A program made the translations under genes and the position numbers. Shown piece after piece: positions 50,628 to 59,281 of a stretch of DNA of 64,000 bases. How positions within the stretch are numbered: position 1 is the stretch's first letter; the number at the start of each line of letters is the position of its first letter. The notes under the pieces are model-generated. The model worked only from the letters and a program-made list of their open reading frames with translations, did no database searches and had not been told where the DNA came from. Source of the stretch: Sulfuricystis sp964478415 (lineage in GTDB: Bacteria; Pseudomonadota; Gammaproteobacteria; Burkholderiales; Rhodocyclaceae); NCBI GenBank assembly GCA_964478415.1, contig CAYZII010000001.1:15703-79702 (forward strand), given 5' to 3'.

Positions 50628-52149
50628 GCCGCTCCGCGCCGGCGTACAGCTTGTTGAGGGCATTCAGGTAAGCCTTCGCCGAGGCGACGATGATGTCGGT
50701 GTCGGCCCCCTGGCCATTCACGATGCGCCCATCCTTGGCCAGCCGCACAGTCACTTCGCCCTGGGCATCGGTACCAGTGGTGATCGCATTCACCGAGTAG
50801 AGCAGCAGCTCGGCGTGGCTTTGCACCACCGCTTCGATGGCACGGAAACAGGCATCCACCGGCCCGCTGCCGGTCGCCTGCGCATGCCGTTCGACACCAC
50901 CGACCGACAGCGTCAGCGCCGCGCTCGGCGCCTCGCCGGTTTCGGAATGGAAGCGCGAGGAGACCAGCCGGTAATGCTCGACCTCGGGAGTGACCATCTC
51001 GTCGGAGACGATCGCGTGCAGATCCTCGTCGAAGATTTCGCGCTTCTTGTCGGCCAGCTCCTTGAAGCGCGCGAAAGCGGCGTTCAAGGCCTCCTCGCTG
51101 TCAAGCTGGATGCCGAGTTCGGCAAGTTTGGTCTTGAAGGCGTTGCGGCCCGACAGCTTGCCCAATGAGATGCGGTTGGCATGCCAGCCGACGTCCTCGG
51201 CGCGCATGATTTCATAGGTCTCGCGATGCTTCAGCACGCCATCCTGATGGATGCCCGATTCGTGCGCAAAGGCATTCGCCCCGACGATCGCCTTGTTCGG
51301 CTGCACCACGTAACCGGTGATCTGTGAGACGAGGCGCGACGCGGCGAGGATCTGTGTCGTATCGATGCGCGTTTCGACCGGGAACAGATCTTTGCGCGTC
51401 TTCACGGCCATCACCACTTCTTCGAGGGAGGCATTGCCGGCGCGCTCGCCCAGGCCGTTGATCGTACATTCGACCTGGCGCGCACCGTTCATCACCGCGG
51501 CAAGCGAATTGGCCACCGCGAGGCCCAGGTCGTTGTGGCAGTGCGTCGACCAGATCACCTTGTCGGCATCGGGTACGTTTTCGATCAAGGCACGCATGCG
51601 CGCGCCCCACTCGGAAGGAACACTGTACCCGACCGTGTCGGGCACGTTGATCGTCGTCGCCCCGGCCTTGATCACCGCGTCGAAGATACGGCACAGGAAC
51701 GAGAATTCCGAACGCACCGCATCCTCGGCGGAAAACTCGACATCGTCGGTGTATTCGCGCGCCCATTTGACCGCCTGCACCGCCGCAGCCACGACTTCAT
51801 CGGGAGTCATACGCAGCTTCTTCTCCATGTGGATCGGCGAGGTGGCGATGAAGGTATGGATGCGGCCGCGCGCCGCCGGGCGGATCGCCTCCCCGGCACG
51901 TCGCACGTCGTTCTCGTTGGCGCGCGCCAGCGAGCAGACCGTCGACTCCTTGATCGATTCGGCGATCGCGCGGATCGCCTCGAAATCGCCAGGGCTCGCC
52001 GCGGCGAAGCCGGCCTCGATGATATCGACGCGCATGCGCTCCAGTTGCCGGGCGATGCGCAGCTTCTCCTCGCGCGTCATCGCGGCGCCCGGGCTCTGTT
52101 CACCGTCGCGCAAGGTGGTGTCGAAAATCAACAATTGTGGTTTGCTCAT
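50611..52149 (-). CDS. leuA: 2-isopropylmalate synthase LeuA
   Basis: 512 residues. LeuA condenses 2-oxoisovalerate with acetyl-CoA in the first committed step of leucine synthesis. The TIM barrel begins LLIFDTTLRDGEQSPGAAM. The metal-binding HxH is in WSTHCHNDLGLAVANSL, and NGLGERAGNASLEEVVMA follows. The C-terminal domain, with GTDAQGEVTVRLAKDGR, provides leucine feedback. It lies downstream of ilvBHC-psd-pssA on the same strand, an order known in other betaproteobacteria. Confidence 0.96.
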   Translation of the reverse strand: MSKPQLLIFDTTLRDGEQSPGAAMTREEKLRIARQLERMRVDIIEAGFAAASPGDFEAIRAIAESIKESTVCSLARANENDVRRAGEAIRPAARGRIHTFIATSPIHMEKKLRMTPDEVVAAAVQAVKWAREYTDDVEFSAEDAVRSEFSFLCRIFDAVIKAGATTINVPDTVGYSVPSEWGARMRALIENVPDADKVIWSTHCHNDLGLAVANSLAAVMNGARQVECTINGLGERAGNASLEEVVMAVKTRKDLFPVETRIDTTQILAASRLVSQITGYVVQPNKAIVGANAFAHESGIHQDGVLKHRETYEIMRAEDVGWHANRISLGKLSGRNAFKTKLAELGIQLDSEEALNAAFARFKELADKKREIFDEDLHAIVSDEMVTPEVEHYRLVSSRFHSETGEAPSAALTLSVGGVERHAQATGSGPVDACFRAIEAVVQSHAELLLYSVNAITTGTDAQGEVTVRLAKDGRIVNGQGADTDIIVASAKAYLNALNKLYAGAERLNPQL

Positions 52150-52239
52150 TGCATTCTCCGCTGGAATGGCAGACGCTCAAGAATCCCCGCCGCTGACCGG
52201 GCGGGGCGATGATAGGGGAATTGTGGGGAGTAAGAATGT

Positions 52240-52353
52240 TCAGCGCGCGCGGCGCAGCAGCGGACGCAGCTTGGTGCGCAGCAGGCTGCTTGCCAGCAAC
52301 AGGCCGGCAAAGCTGAGGACGGTGGCGGCAAAGAGAAGCGTCGTCGCAGTCAT
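52240..52353 (-). CDS. possible 37-residue single-helix membrane microprotein
   Basis: An ATG at 52353 opens a frame ending at TGA 52242-52240. It reads as a hydrophobic helix (TLLFAATVLSFAGLLLASSL) followed by a basic tail (LRTKLRPLLRRAR), typical of inner-membrane microproteins with an inside C-terminus. It occupies most of the 222-base gap between pssA and leuA. No clear ribosome binding site was seen, and no family is recognised, so it may not be expressed. Confidence 0.4.
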   Translation of the reverse strand: MTATTLLFAATVLSFAGLLLASSLLRTKLRPLLRRAR

Positions 52354-52371
52354 GTGGCAACTATAACGGCA

Positions 52372-53139
52372 CTATTCGGGATGCGCAAGTTTTTTACGTT
52401 TGCGCCACCATGCCAACGCGCCGTGCACATAGCCCGACAAGGCATAGAGCAGGAACAAGGCAAACAGCACCCCAGGCGGATAACTCGATACCAGGGCGAA
52501 ACTGAGCGCCACGGCGACGACGATGACGAACGGCACGCTCTTTCTCAGGTTGATGTCCTTGCCGGAATAAAAACGCAGATTGCTGACCATCGTCACGCCA
52601 CTGAAGATCGTCAGGGCACAGGCATACCAGCGCGCCTCGAAGCCGCTAAAGGCGTTGTCGATCATCACCCAGACCAGCCCCGCCACCAGCGCGGCCGCAG
52701 CGGGACTCGGCAGGCCTTGGAACCAGCGCTTGTCAGCCACTTCGAGCTGGGTATTGAAACGCGCCAGCCGCAGCGCAGCGCCTACGCAGTAGATGAAGGC
52801 CGCGATCCAGCCCAGTTTGCCGAGATCCTTGAGCGCCCATTCATAGACCACCAGCGCCGGGGCGGCGCCAAACGCCACCATGTCGGACAGCGAATCGTAT
52901 TCGGCGCCGAAGGCACTCTGGGTATGCGTCAGCCGTGCAACCCGGCCATCGAGTCCGTCGAAGACCATCGCGACGAAGATCGCCACGGCCGCAGCTTCGA
53001 ATTGGCCATTCATCGCCTGAACGATCGCATAGAAGCCCGAAAACAGCGCCGCCGTCGTAAACAGATTGGGCAGGATGTAAATCCCACGCCGGCGCAGCTC
53101 CGGATTGAACAGGGTCTTGCGGGGGCGATAGTCGGCCAT
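52372..53139 (-). CDS. pssA: CDP-diacylglycerol--serine O-phosphatidyltransferase PssA
   Basis: 255 residues, an integral membrane CDP-alcohol phosphotransferase with about six helices. The motif with its catalytic aspartates reads FDGLDGRVARLTHTQSAFGAEYDSLSD, split here as DGLDGRVAR and GAEYDSLSD. It makes phosphatidylserine, which Psd (next upstream gene) decarboxylates. An inverted repeat GAACGA/TCGTTC (53160-53165, 53179-53184) and TACAAT on the minus strand lie upstream, so a local promoter is possible. Confidence 0.95.
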   Translation of the reverse strand: MADYRPRKTLFNPELRRRGIYILPNLFTTAALFSGFYAIVQAMNGQFEAAAVAIFVAMVFDGLDGRVARLTHTQSAFGAEYDSLSDMVAFGAAPALVVYEWALKDLGKLGWIAAFIYCVGAALRLARFNTQLEVADKRWFQGLPSPAAAALVAGLVWVMIDNAFSGFEARWYACALTIFSGVTMVSNLRFYSGKDINLRKSVPFVIVVAVALSFALVSSYPPGVLFALFLLYALSGYVHGALAWWRKRKKLAHPE

Positions 53140-53200
53140 GGGCGCGAGGGCGGACTGAGGAACGAGCGGCTATTGTAATCGTTCGTCCGGCACGCGCCGC

Positions 53201-53848
53201 CTACGCGAGCTCTGCAACGATTGTCGTCGTGGCAAAAACCTTCTGGCCGACCGTGACTTTGACGCAGACCTCCTTGGGCAGATAGAGATCGACGCGCGAA
53301 CCGAAGCGGATGAAGCCGAAGCGCTGGCCGCGCACGAGCTTATCGCCCGGCGCGACGTAGCACAGGATGCGCCGCGCGATCAGCCCGGCCACTTGCACGC
53401 AGGTGATGTCCTGGCCATCGAGGCTGCGCAAATGCAGCGCATTGCGCTCGTTTTCGAGGGACGCCTTGTCGAGATCGGCATTCAGGAACTTGCCCGGGTG
53501 ATACCAGCGATTGACCACTTCGCCGTCGATCGGCGCACGGTTCGAGTGCACATTGAAGACGTTCATGAACACGCTGATCTTCAGTGCCTCGCGCTGCAAC
53601 CAGGGATCCAGCGCCGGTTCGATGACGACGATGCGACCATCGGCCGGGGCGAGCACGCTCTTGGCGTCGCCCGGTACCGCACGCGGCGGGTCGCGGAAGA
53701 ACTGCAAAACGAACAGCACGACCAGCCAGAACGGCACCGACCAGGCAAGCGGCGCCCCCCCGAGGCTCACCAACAGCGCCAGGACAAGGGCCGCACCCAG
53801 GAAGGGCCAGCCTTCCCGGGCGATGATGGGATGAGGATACTCCGACAA
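53201..53848 (-). CDS. psd: phosphatidylserine decarboxylase proenzyme Psd
   Basis: 215 residues, the short PSD-A type. It converts phosphatidylserine to phosphatidylethanolamine using a pyruvoyl group formed by self-cleavage at Gly-Ser in IRFGSRVDLYLP. Two membrane segments (about 15-32 and 36-50) precede the catalytic part, with LAPADGRIV and FNVHSNRAPIDG. It starts one base after the ilvC stop, so it depends on the ilv transcript. Confidence 0.95.
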   Translation of the reverse strand: MSEYPHPIIAREGWPFLGAALVLALLVSLGGAPLAWSVPFWLVVLFVLQFFRDPPRAVPGDAKSVLAPADGRIVVIEPALDPWLQREALKISVFMNVFNVHSNRAPIDGEVVNRWYHPGKFLNADLDKASLENERNALHLRSLDGQDITCVQVAGLIARRILCYVAPGDKLVRGQRFGFIRFGSRVDLYLPKEVCVKVTVGQKVFATTTIVAELA

Positions 53849-53849
53849 G

Positions 53850-54866
53850 TTAATTCTTCGACTTGTCGACCAGTGCCTTGGCCTTGATCCACGGCATCAT
53901 CTCGCGCAGCTGGGCGCCGATTCTCTCGATCGGGTGGGCGGCGGTCAGGCGGCGGCGCGCGGTCAGCACCGGATAGTTGGTCTTGCCTTCGAGGATGAAC
54001 TGCTTCGCGTAATCGCCGTTCTGAATGTTCCTGAGCGCTTCCTTCATCGCCGCACGCGCCTCGGCGCCGATGACCTTCGGGCCGGTGACGTACTCGCCGA
54101 ACTCGGCATTGTTCGAGATCGAGTAGTTCATGTTGGCGATGCCACCCTCATAGATGAGATCGACGATCAGCTTCACTTCGTGCAGGCATTCGAAATACGC
54201 CATCTCGGGCGCATAGCCGGCCTCGGTGAGGGTCTCGAAGCCGGCCTTGATCAGTTCGACCAGCCCGCCGCAGAGCACCGCCTGCTCGCCGAACAGGTCG
54301 GTTTCCGTCTCTTCCCGGAAAGTAGTCTCGATCACACCGCCCTTGGTACCGCCATTGGCCGCCGCATAGGAGAGCGCGATGTCCCTGGCCTTGCCGCTGC
54401 GGTCCTGATACACCGCGATCAGCGAAGGCACACCCCCACCACGCAGATACTCGGAGCGCACCGTATGGCCAGGACCTTTCGGCGCGATCATGATCACGTC
54501 GATGTCATCGCGCGGCACAACCTGGTTGTAATGGATGTTGAAACCGTGCGCGAAAGCCAGTGCGGCACCTTTTTTTAGGTTCGGCTCGACATCGGCGTAA
54601 TAGACCGAAGGGATGGTCTCATCCGGCAACAGCATCATCACGACATCCGCGCCCTTGACCGCCTTGGCGATCTCCTCGACCTTCAGACCGGCCTGTTCGG
54701 CTTTCGCCCAGGAAGCACCGCCCTTTCTGAGACCCACGGTGACCTTGACACCGGAATCCTTGAGGTTTTGCGCATGGGCATGGCCCTGCGAACCATAGCC
54801 GACGATGGTGACCTTCTTGCCCTTGATCAGGGAGAGATCGGCGTCCTTGTCGTAATAAACTTTCAT
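53850..54866 (-). CDS. ilvC: ketol-acid reductoisomerase IlvC (class I)
   Basis: 338 residues, the short class I enzyme of valine and isoleucine synthesis. The NADPH loop is VGYGSQGHAHAQNLKDSG, IMIAPKGPGHTVRSEY is conserved, and TDLFGEQAVLCGG with ECLHEVKLIVDLIYEGG supplies Mg-binding acids. The ATG at 54866 (MKVYYDKDADLSLIKGK) is the family start; a longer frame begins 13 codons upstream. It lies 16 bases after ilvH. Confidence 0.97.
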   Translation of the reverse strand: MKVYYDKDADLSLIKGKKVTIVGYGSQGHAHAQNLKDSGVKVTVGLRKGGASWAKAEQAGLKVEEIAKAVKGADVVMMLLPDETIPSVYYADVEPNLKKGAALAFAHGFNIHYNQVVPRDDIDVIMIAPKGPGHTVRSEYLRGGGVPSLIAVYQDRSGKARDIALSYAAANGGTKGGVIETTFREETETDLFGEQAVLCGGLVELIKAGFETLTEAGYAPEMAYFECLHEVKLIVDLIYEGGIANMNYSISNNAEFGEYVTGPKVIGAEARAAMKEALRNIQNGDYAKQFILEGKTNYPVLTARRRLTAAHPIERIGAQLREMMPWIKAKALVDKSKN

Positions 54867-54882
54867 ATTTTCCCTTTCTGTT

Positions 54883-55374
54883 TCAGACTTTGAGAATGCG
54901 ATCACCGCGGCCGATGCCGCACACGCCGGTGCGCACGGTCTCCAGGATCAATGAACGGTCGATGGCGTTCAGGAAGGCATCGAGTTTGGCGCCGTCGCCG
55001 GTGAGTTCGATGACATAGGAGGTCTCGGTGACGTCGATGATGTGGCCGCGGAAGATGTCGGCGACACGCTTCATCTCTTCGCGGTCCTTGCCGGTGGCAC
55101 GCACCTTGACGAGCATCAGTTCGCGTTCGATGTGCGGCGCCTCGGAGAGATCGACGACCTTGACCACGTCGATCAGCTTGTTGAGCTGCTTGGTGATCTG
55201 CTCGATGATGTCGTCGGAGCCGATGGTGACGATGGTCATGCGCGACAAGGAAGGATCTTCGGTCGGCGCGACGGTCAAGGAATCGATGTTGTAGCCACGC
55301 GCGGAAAAAAGGCCAGAGACGCGCGAAAGTGCCCCGGCCTCGTTTTCGATCAGGATGGAAATGACGTGGCGCAT
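54883..55374 (-). CDS. ilvH: acetolactate synthase small subunit IlvH
   Basis: 163 residues. An N-terminal ACT domain (HVISILIENEAGALSRVSGLF) binds valine for feedback control, and a C-terminal regulatory domain follows (KVRATGKDREEMKRVADIF). It activates and makes feedback-sensitive the large subunit encoded directly upstream; only two bases separate the genes. The open frame extends far into ilvB but the ATG at 55374 gives the normal N-terminus. Confidence 0.96.
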   Translation of the reverse strand: MRHVISILIENEAGALSRVSGLFSARGYNIDSLTVAPTEDPSLSRMTIVTIGSDDIIEQITKQLNKLIDVVKVVDLSEAPHIERELMLVKVRATGKDREEMKRVADIFRGHIIDVTETSYVIELTGDGAKLDAFLNAIDRSLILETVRTGVCGIGRGDRILKV

Positions 55375-55376
55375 GA

Positions 55377-57086
55377 TCACAGCTCCTCGGCGAGGATCAT
55401 TTCGGACAGCCCCTTGCCAGCCGCGACCATCGGAAACACGTTCGCGGTCTTGTCGGTCAGGAAGTCGAGGAACACGAGCTGGTTCTTGTGCTTGACGAAC
55501 GCCTCCTTGAGCGCCGGTTCGACGTCGGCCGGTTTGCTGACGCGGATGCCGACATGACCGTAAGCTTCGGCGAGCTTGACGAAATCCGGCAACGCATCGA
55601 CATAGGATTCGGCGTAGCGGTTGCCATGGAACATCTGCTGCCACTGCCGCACCATGCCGAGATAGCCGTTGTTCAGACAGATGATCTTGATCGGCAGATG
55701 GAACTGCTTGCAGGTCGACAGTTCCTGGATGTTCATCTGGATCGAGCCCTCGCCGGTAATGCAGGCCACTGTCGCGTCGGGGTTGGCAAAGCGTACCCCC
55801 ATCGCCGCCGGTAGGCCGAAACCCATCGTCCCCAGTCCACCTGAATTGATCCAGCGGCGCGGTTTGTCGAACTTGTAATACTGGGCTGCCCACATCTGGT
55901 GCTGGCCGACGTCCGAAGTCACGAAGGCCTCGCCGCCGGTGACCTCATAGAGCTTCTCGATCACGTATTGTGGCATGATCAACTCGCTGCCCATCTTGTA
56001 TTTCAGGCAGTGCTTGGCGCGCCAGGCCTCGATTCTCTTCCACCAGTCGGCAAGATGCTTCGCATTCGGCTTGCCTTCACTCGCTTCGAGTTGTCGCATC
56101 AGCTCGTCGATCACGTCAGGCACGTTGCCGACGATCGGCACATCGACCTTGACACGCTTCGAGATCGAAGATGGATCGATATCGACGTGGATGATCTTGC
56201 GCGGATTGCGCGCGAAGTGCTCCGGGTTGCCGATCACGCGGTCGTCGAAGCGCGCGCCGATCGCCAGCAGCACGTCACATTCCTGCATTGCCATGTTGGC
56301 TTCATAGGTGCCGTGCATGCCGACCATGCCAAGGAACTGGCGATCGGTGGCCGGATAGCCGCCCAGCCCCATCAAGGTCTGGGTGATTGGGAAACCGAGC
56401 ATGCGCGTCAGCCGGGTGAGCTTTTCGGCAGCATTCGAGAGAATCACCCCACCACCCGTGTAGATCATCGGCCGCTGCGCGTCCAGGAGCAGTTGCACCG
56501 CCTTCTTGATCTGGCCGGTATGCCCTTTCACCACCGGGTTGTAAGAACGCAGTGTCACCGTCTTCGGGTAATGGAACTCGGTCTTCTGGATCGTGATGTC
56601 CTTCGGAATATCGACCAGTACCGGGCCGGGGCGACCGCTCTTGGCGAGATAGAACGCCTTCTTGATGGTCAGCGCCAGGTCCTTGACATCCTTGACGAGG
56701 AAGTTGTGCTTCACGCATGGCCGCGTGATGCCTACCGTATCCGCTTCCTGGAAAGCATCCTGACCGATGTAGGCGGTCGGCACCTGTCCGGTGAGGATCA
56801 CCAGCGGGATCGAGTCCATGTAGGCCGTGGCGATGCCGGTCACGGCATTCGTCACACCTGGACCGGAAGTCACCAGGCAAACGCCGACTTTGTCGGAAGA
56901 GCGGGAATAGCCGTCCGCGGCGTGCACGGCCGCCTGCTCGTGACGCACCAGCACGTGCTTGACCTGATCCTGCTTGAACAACTCGTCGTAAATGAACAAC
57001 ACCGAGCCGCCAGGGTAGCCGAATACGTAATCGACCTTTTCTTCCTGGAGGCACCTGATTACAATTTCCGCACCTGTCAATTGCAT
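55377..57086 (-). CDS. ilvB: acetolactate synthase large subunit IlvB/IlvI
   Basis: 569 residues, a thiamine-diphosphate enzyme that makes acetolactate or acetohydroxybutyrate. The catalytic glutamate is in LVRHEQAAVHAADGYSR. FAD- and TPP-binding parts are visible: TSGPGVTNAVTGIATAY, then GEGSIQMNIQEL with LNNGYLGMVRQWQ, the Mg/TPP motif. First gene of ilvBHC-psd-pssA-(microprotein)-leuA. A leader of about 40 bases precedes it, with no attenuator peptide recognised. Confidence 0.97.
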   Translation of the reverse strand: MQLTGAEIVIRCLQEEKVDYVFGYPGGSVLFIYDELFKQDQVKHVLVRHEQAAVHAADGYSRSSDKVGVCLVTSGPGVTNAVTGIATAYMDSIPLVILTGQVPTAYIGQDAFQEADTVGITRPCVKHNFLVKDVKDLALTIKKAFYLAKSGRPGPVLVDIPKDITIQKTEFHYPKTVTLRSYNPVVKGHTGQIKKAVQLLLDAQRPMIYTGGGVILSNAAEKLTRLTRMLGFPITQTLMGLGGYPATDRQFLGMVGMHGTYEANMAMQECDVLLAIGARFDDRVIGNPEHFARNPRKIIHVDIDPSSISKRVKVDVPIVGNVPDVIDELMRQLEASEGKPNAKHLADWWKRIEAWRAKHCLKYKMGSELIMPQYVIEKLYEVTGGEAFVTSDVGQHQMWAAQYYKFDKPRRWINSGGLGTMGFGLPAAMGVRFANPDATVACITGEGSIQMNIQELSTCKQFHLPIKIICLNNGYLGMVRQWQQMFHGNRYAESYVDALPDFVKLAEAYGHVGIRVSKPADVEPALKEAFVKHKNQLVFLDFLTDKTANVFPMVAAGKGLSEMILAEEL

Positions 57087-57128
57087 TTTTTACGTTCCAT
57101 CGTTGGCGGCAATGCCCAGAAACATGTA

Positions 57129-57158
57129 ACGATACTTGACAGGAACAGGGGTGGTCAA
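57129..57158 (-). promoter_or_regulatory. promoter of the ilvBHC operon
   Basis: On the minus strand TTGACC (57158-57153) and TATCGT (57134-57129) are separated by 18 bases, about 43 bases before the ilvB ATG. The -35 lies within an inverted repeat GTGGTC/GACCAC (57151-57156 and 57171-57176), a possible operator shared with the divergent sigma-factor gene. Confidence 0.5.
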
Positions 57159-57208
57159 GGCTTTCCTGGCGACCACAATCACTCACAAAGAACAATCCAG
57201 CTGCATCC

Positions 57209-57772
57209 TTGGCTTCCCGCGCCGAGCTATCCAACTTTCTTGCCAGCGTTGAGCGCCGTGCTTACAAGCAGGCGGTGTACGCCGTGCGCGACGAGGAGGC
57301 CGCGCTCGACATCGTGCAGGACAGCATGATGCGCCTCGCAGAAAAATACGGTGATCGCCCGGTGGAAGAACTGCCGCCCCTTTTCCAACGTATCCTGCAA
57401 AATGCGATCCGCGACCATTTCCGGCGCAGCCGCACCCGCTCGGAACGCTTCACCTCGCTGACGGTTTTCGAGGATGATGAAGAGAATCCCAGTGATGCGC
57501 TCGAAACTCTGGAAACCGATGAAGACGCCAACCCTTTCGCCGGACCGCTGGAGGCGCTGCTGCAAGCGGAAACCCTGAATCTCGTGGAGGAAGCCTTGCA
57601 AAATCTGCCACCCCGTCAACGCGAAGCTTTCCTGCTGCGTTATTGGGAAGGATTGGACATCGCCGATACTGCCGCCGTGATGGGATGCACGGAAGGCAGT
57701 GTGAAGACCCATTGTTCGCGCGCCACGCATGCGCTGGCTGCCGCACTCGAGGCCAAAGGAATCAAACCATGA
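57209..57772 (+). CDS. ECF-type RNA polymerase sigma factor
   Basis: 187 residues. Region 2 (RAYKQAVYAVRDEEAALDIVQDSMMRLAEKYGD) and region 4 (LPPRQREAFLLRYWEGLDIADTAAVMGCTEGSVKTHCSRA), with an acidic linker between, define a sigma-70 family factor of ECF size. The only suitable start is TTG at 57209, with no good ribosome binding site, implying low translation. The next three genes overlap in series, and DUF3619 has the layout of a membrane-bound partner, so an anti-sigma role is a reasonable guess. Confidence 0.88.
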   Translation: MASRAELSNFLASVERRAYKQAVYAVRDEEAALDIVQDSMMRLAEKYGDRPVEELPPLFQRILQNAIRDHFRRSRTRSERFTSLTVFEDDEENPSDALETLETDEDANPFAGPLEALLQAETLNLVEEALQNLPPRQREAFLLRYWEGLDIADTAAVMGCTEGSVKTHCSRATHALAAALEAKGIKP

Positions 57773-58161
57773 GCCAGGAAGAACTGTTTGCCCGTCGGAT
57801 TTGCCATGTTCTCGATCGTGGCACGCAAGCTCTCGACCCCGCGATCGTCGAACGCCTGCGCGCTGCCCGCGAGCGTGCGCTCCAGCATCAGCGCGTCTTC
57901 GTCTATGAACCCGTTCTGGTCGGCGCTGGCGGACCGTCACTCCCTGAAAGGGAAGGAGAACGTCATCCCCTGCTCACCTGGCTTGCCATGCTCGCGCTTG
58001 TGCTTGGTGTTGTCACTGCCTATGTCTGGAACGGCTTCGATAAGGCTAGTGAATACGAGGCGATCGATAGCGCCCTGCTTGCCGATGACCTGCCGCCCAA
58101 CGCTTACCTGGACAAAGGTTTTCAGGCATGGCTGGAAGAAGACGTCTCCTCCAAGGACTGA
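57769..58161 (+). CDS. DUF3619 single-pass membrane protein
   Basis: 130 residues. A cytoplasmic N-terminal half (EELFARRICHVLDRGTQALD, then RLRAARERALQHQRVF) leads to one membrane helix (LLTWLAMLALVLGVVTAYVW) and a short acidic periplasmic tail. It starts inside the sigma-factor stop (ATGA), as membrane anti-sigma factors often do. Residues 50-56 contain LVGAGGP, a copy of the repeat seen in murU. Function unknown. Confidence 0.78.
   Translation: MSQEELFARRICHVLDRGTQALDPAIVERLRAARERALQHQRVFVYEPVLVGAGGPSLPEREGERHPLLTWLAMLALVLGVVTAYVWNGFDKASEYEAIDSALLADDLPPNAYLDKGFQAWLEEDVSSKD
57919..57932 (+). repeat. copy of the murU-type repeat in the DUF3619 gene
   Basis: GTCGGCGCTGGCGGA is identical over 15 bases to the first murU copy (24620-24634) and in the same frame (V-G-A-G-G). 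About 25 bases later GAACGTCATCCCCTGC resembles murU GAACACCCCCTGC, with a small TCCCT/AGGGA hairpin in between. This suggests a longer, interrupted copy. Confidence 0.5.
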
Positions 58162-58823
58162 TCCAGCCATTTTTCGTCGCTGGTCTGCTGGCCGCTGGCG
58201 CCGTCCATGCCGAGCTGCCGCGCTTCGAACAGCCCGAATGGCATCAGCTCACGCAGGAGCAGCGTGCGATCCTTGCGCCGCTCGCGAAGGAATGGAAGGA
58301 AATGGACGCCTTCCGCCGCAAGAAGTGGCTCGGCATCGCCGAGCGTTTTCCGTCGATGTCGCCGGCCGAACAGGAGAAAATGCAGCGCAACATGCGCGAG
58401 TGGGCGCGGCTGGCCCCTGAGGAGCGCAAGATCGCACGGGAAAAGTACAAGTCCTGGCTGCGCATCTCCCCTGAGGAACGCGAAGCCGTCAAGCAAAAGT
58501 GGGAGGAATATTCCGCACTGAGCGAGCAGGAAAAGGAAGCTCTGCGCCACAAGGCGCCTCCCAAGCCCAAAGTCAAAACCCCAAGCAAGCCTCCCAAGGT
58601 GGTGCCGAAACAAAAAGAGCAGCCTGCCGCCCCATTGATCCCGGCGCCGAGCTCGCCGATCTCGCCTTTCAAGGCACCCCAGAACCCGCTGCGGCCCCAT
58701 GCCACGACACCTCTACAGCCCACTCCCAAGGCACCCGAGGAGGACATTGCGCCAGCCACCCCACCAGCCGAGGGCGAAGCCGGTGCCGTGAGTGAAACCG
58801 TCACTACCAGCGAGCAACCTTGA
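58128..58823 (+). CDS. DUF3106 periplasmic protein
   Basis: 231 residues. A signal peptide (LLQGLIQPFFVAGLLAAGAVHA) is followed by a helical, charged domain with repeated W-x-x-L/F and P-x-E-x-E-x-x-x-x units (WHQLTQEQRAILAPLAKEW, FPSMSPAEQEKMQRNMREW, LRISPEEREAVKQKWEEY). The tail after residue 140 is rich in proline, lysine and alanine. The heptad-like acidic/basic repeats recall periplasmic metal- or stress-sensing CpxP-like helices. It overlaps the DUF3619 gene by 34 bases. Confidence 0.8.
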   Translation: MAGRRRLLQGLIQPFFVAGLLAAGAVHAELPRFEQPEWHQLTQEQRAILAPLAKEWKEMDAFRRKKWLGIAERFPSMSPAEQEKMQRNMREWARLAPEERKIAREKYKSWLRISPEEREAVKQKWEEYSALSEQEKEALRHKAPPKPKVKTPSKPPKVVPKQKEQPAAPLIPAPSSPISPFKAPQNPLRPHATTPLQPTPKAPEEDIAPATPPAEGEAGAVSETVTTSEQP

Positions 58824-59281
58824 GCTCGACATCCCTGCCGCTGGCCAGCCTACCGCGGCGTTTTGCCAGCCTGGCTTATGAGGCGCTGCTGCTCGCAGGC
58901 GTGATCTTGGTCGCCTTCCTGTTGCCCCAGATGATCCTCGGCATGGCCTTCGGTCTGCTCTCTCACGGGCCCTGGCTGATCGCCCATCTCGTGTTCGTCG
59001 TCGCCGGCTACTTCCTCTGGCAATGGCGGCATGGGGGCCAAACACTGGCGATGAAGACCTGGCGGCTGCGTCTGGTCAGCCTGGACGGCGCACCGCCTTC
59101 GTTGCGCCAACTCATCCTGCGGCAAATGCTTTGCTGGCCGAGCGTGCTGTTCTATGGCGCAGGACTGATCTGGGCGCTGTTCGATCGCGAGCGCCAGTTC
59201 CTGCACGACCGGCTGGCGGGCACACGGATCATCTTCGTTCCACCCACCACAACAACCCTGCCGCCGCGCCAAGGAAAATGA
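58820..59281 (+). CDS. RDD-family membrane protein
   Basis: 153 residues. RRFASLAYEALLLAGVILVAF contains the characteristic R-x-x-A/S-x-x-x-D/E start of RDD proteins. Two further helices follow (PWLIAHLVFVVAGYFLWQW and SVLFYGAGLIWAL), then FDRERQFLHDRLAGT. Family members are implicated in transport, without a settled function. The TTG start overlaps the DUF3106 TGA. The 3' end overlaps lptG on the opposite strand by 53 bases. Confidence 0.84.
   Translation: MSSTSLPLASLPRRFASLAYEALLLAGVILVAFLLPQMILGMAFGLLSHGPWLIAHLVFVVAGYFLWQWRHGGQTLAMKTWRLRLVSLDGAPPSLRQLILRQMLCWPSVLFYGAGLIWALFDRERQFLHDRLAGTRIIFVPPTTTTLPPRQGK

Noticed and set aside
55899..57329. 476-codon open frame antisense to ilvB running into the sigma-factor region
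   Set aside because: Histidine- and arginine-rich translation typical of antisense, and it contradicts the ilvB promoter and divergent gene layout.
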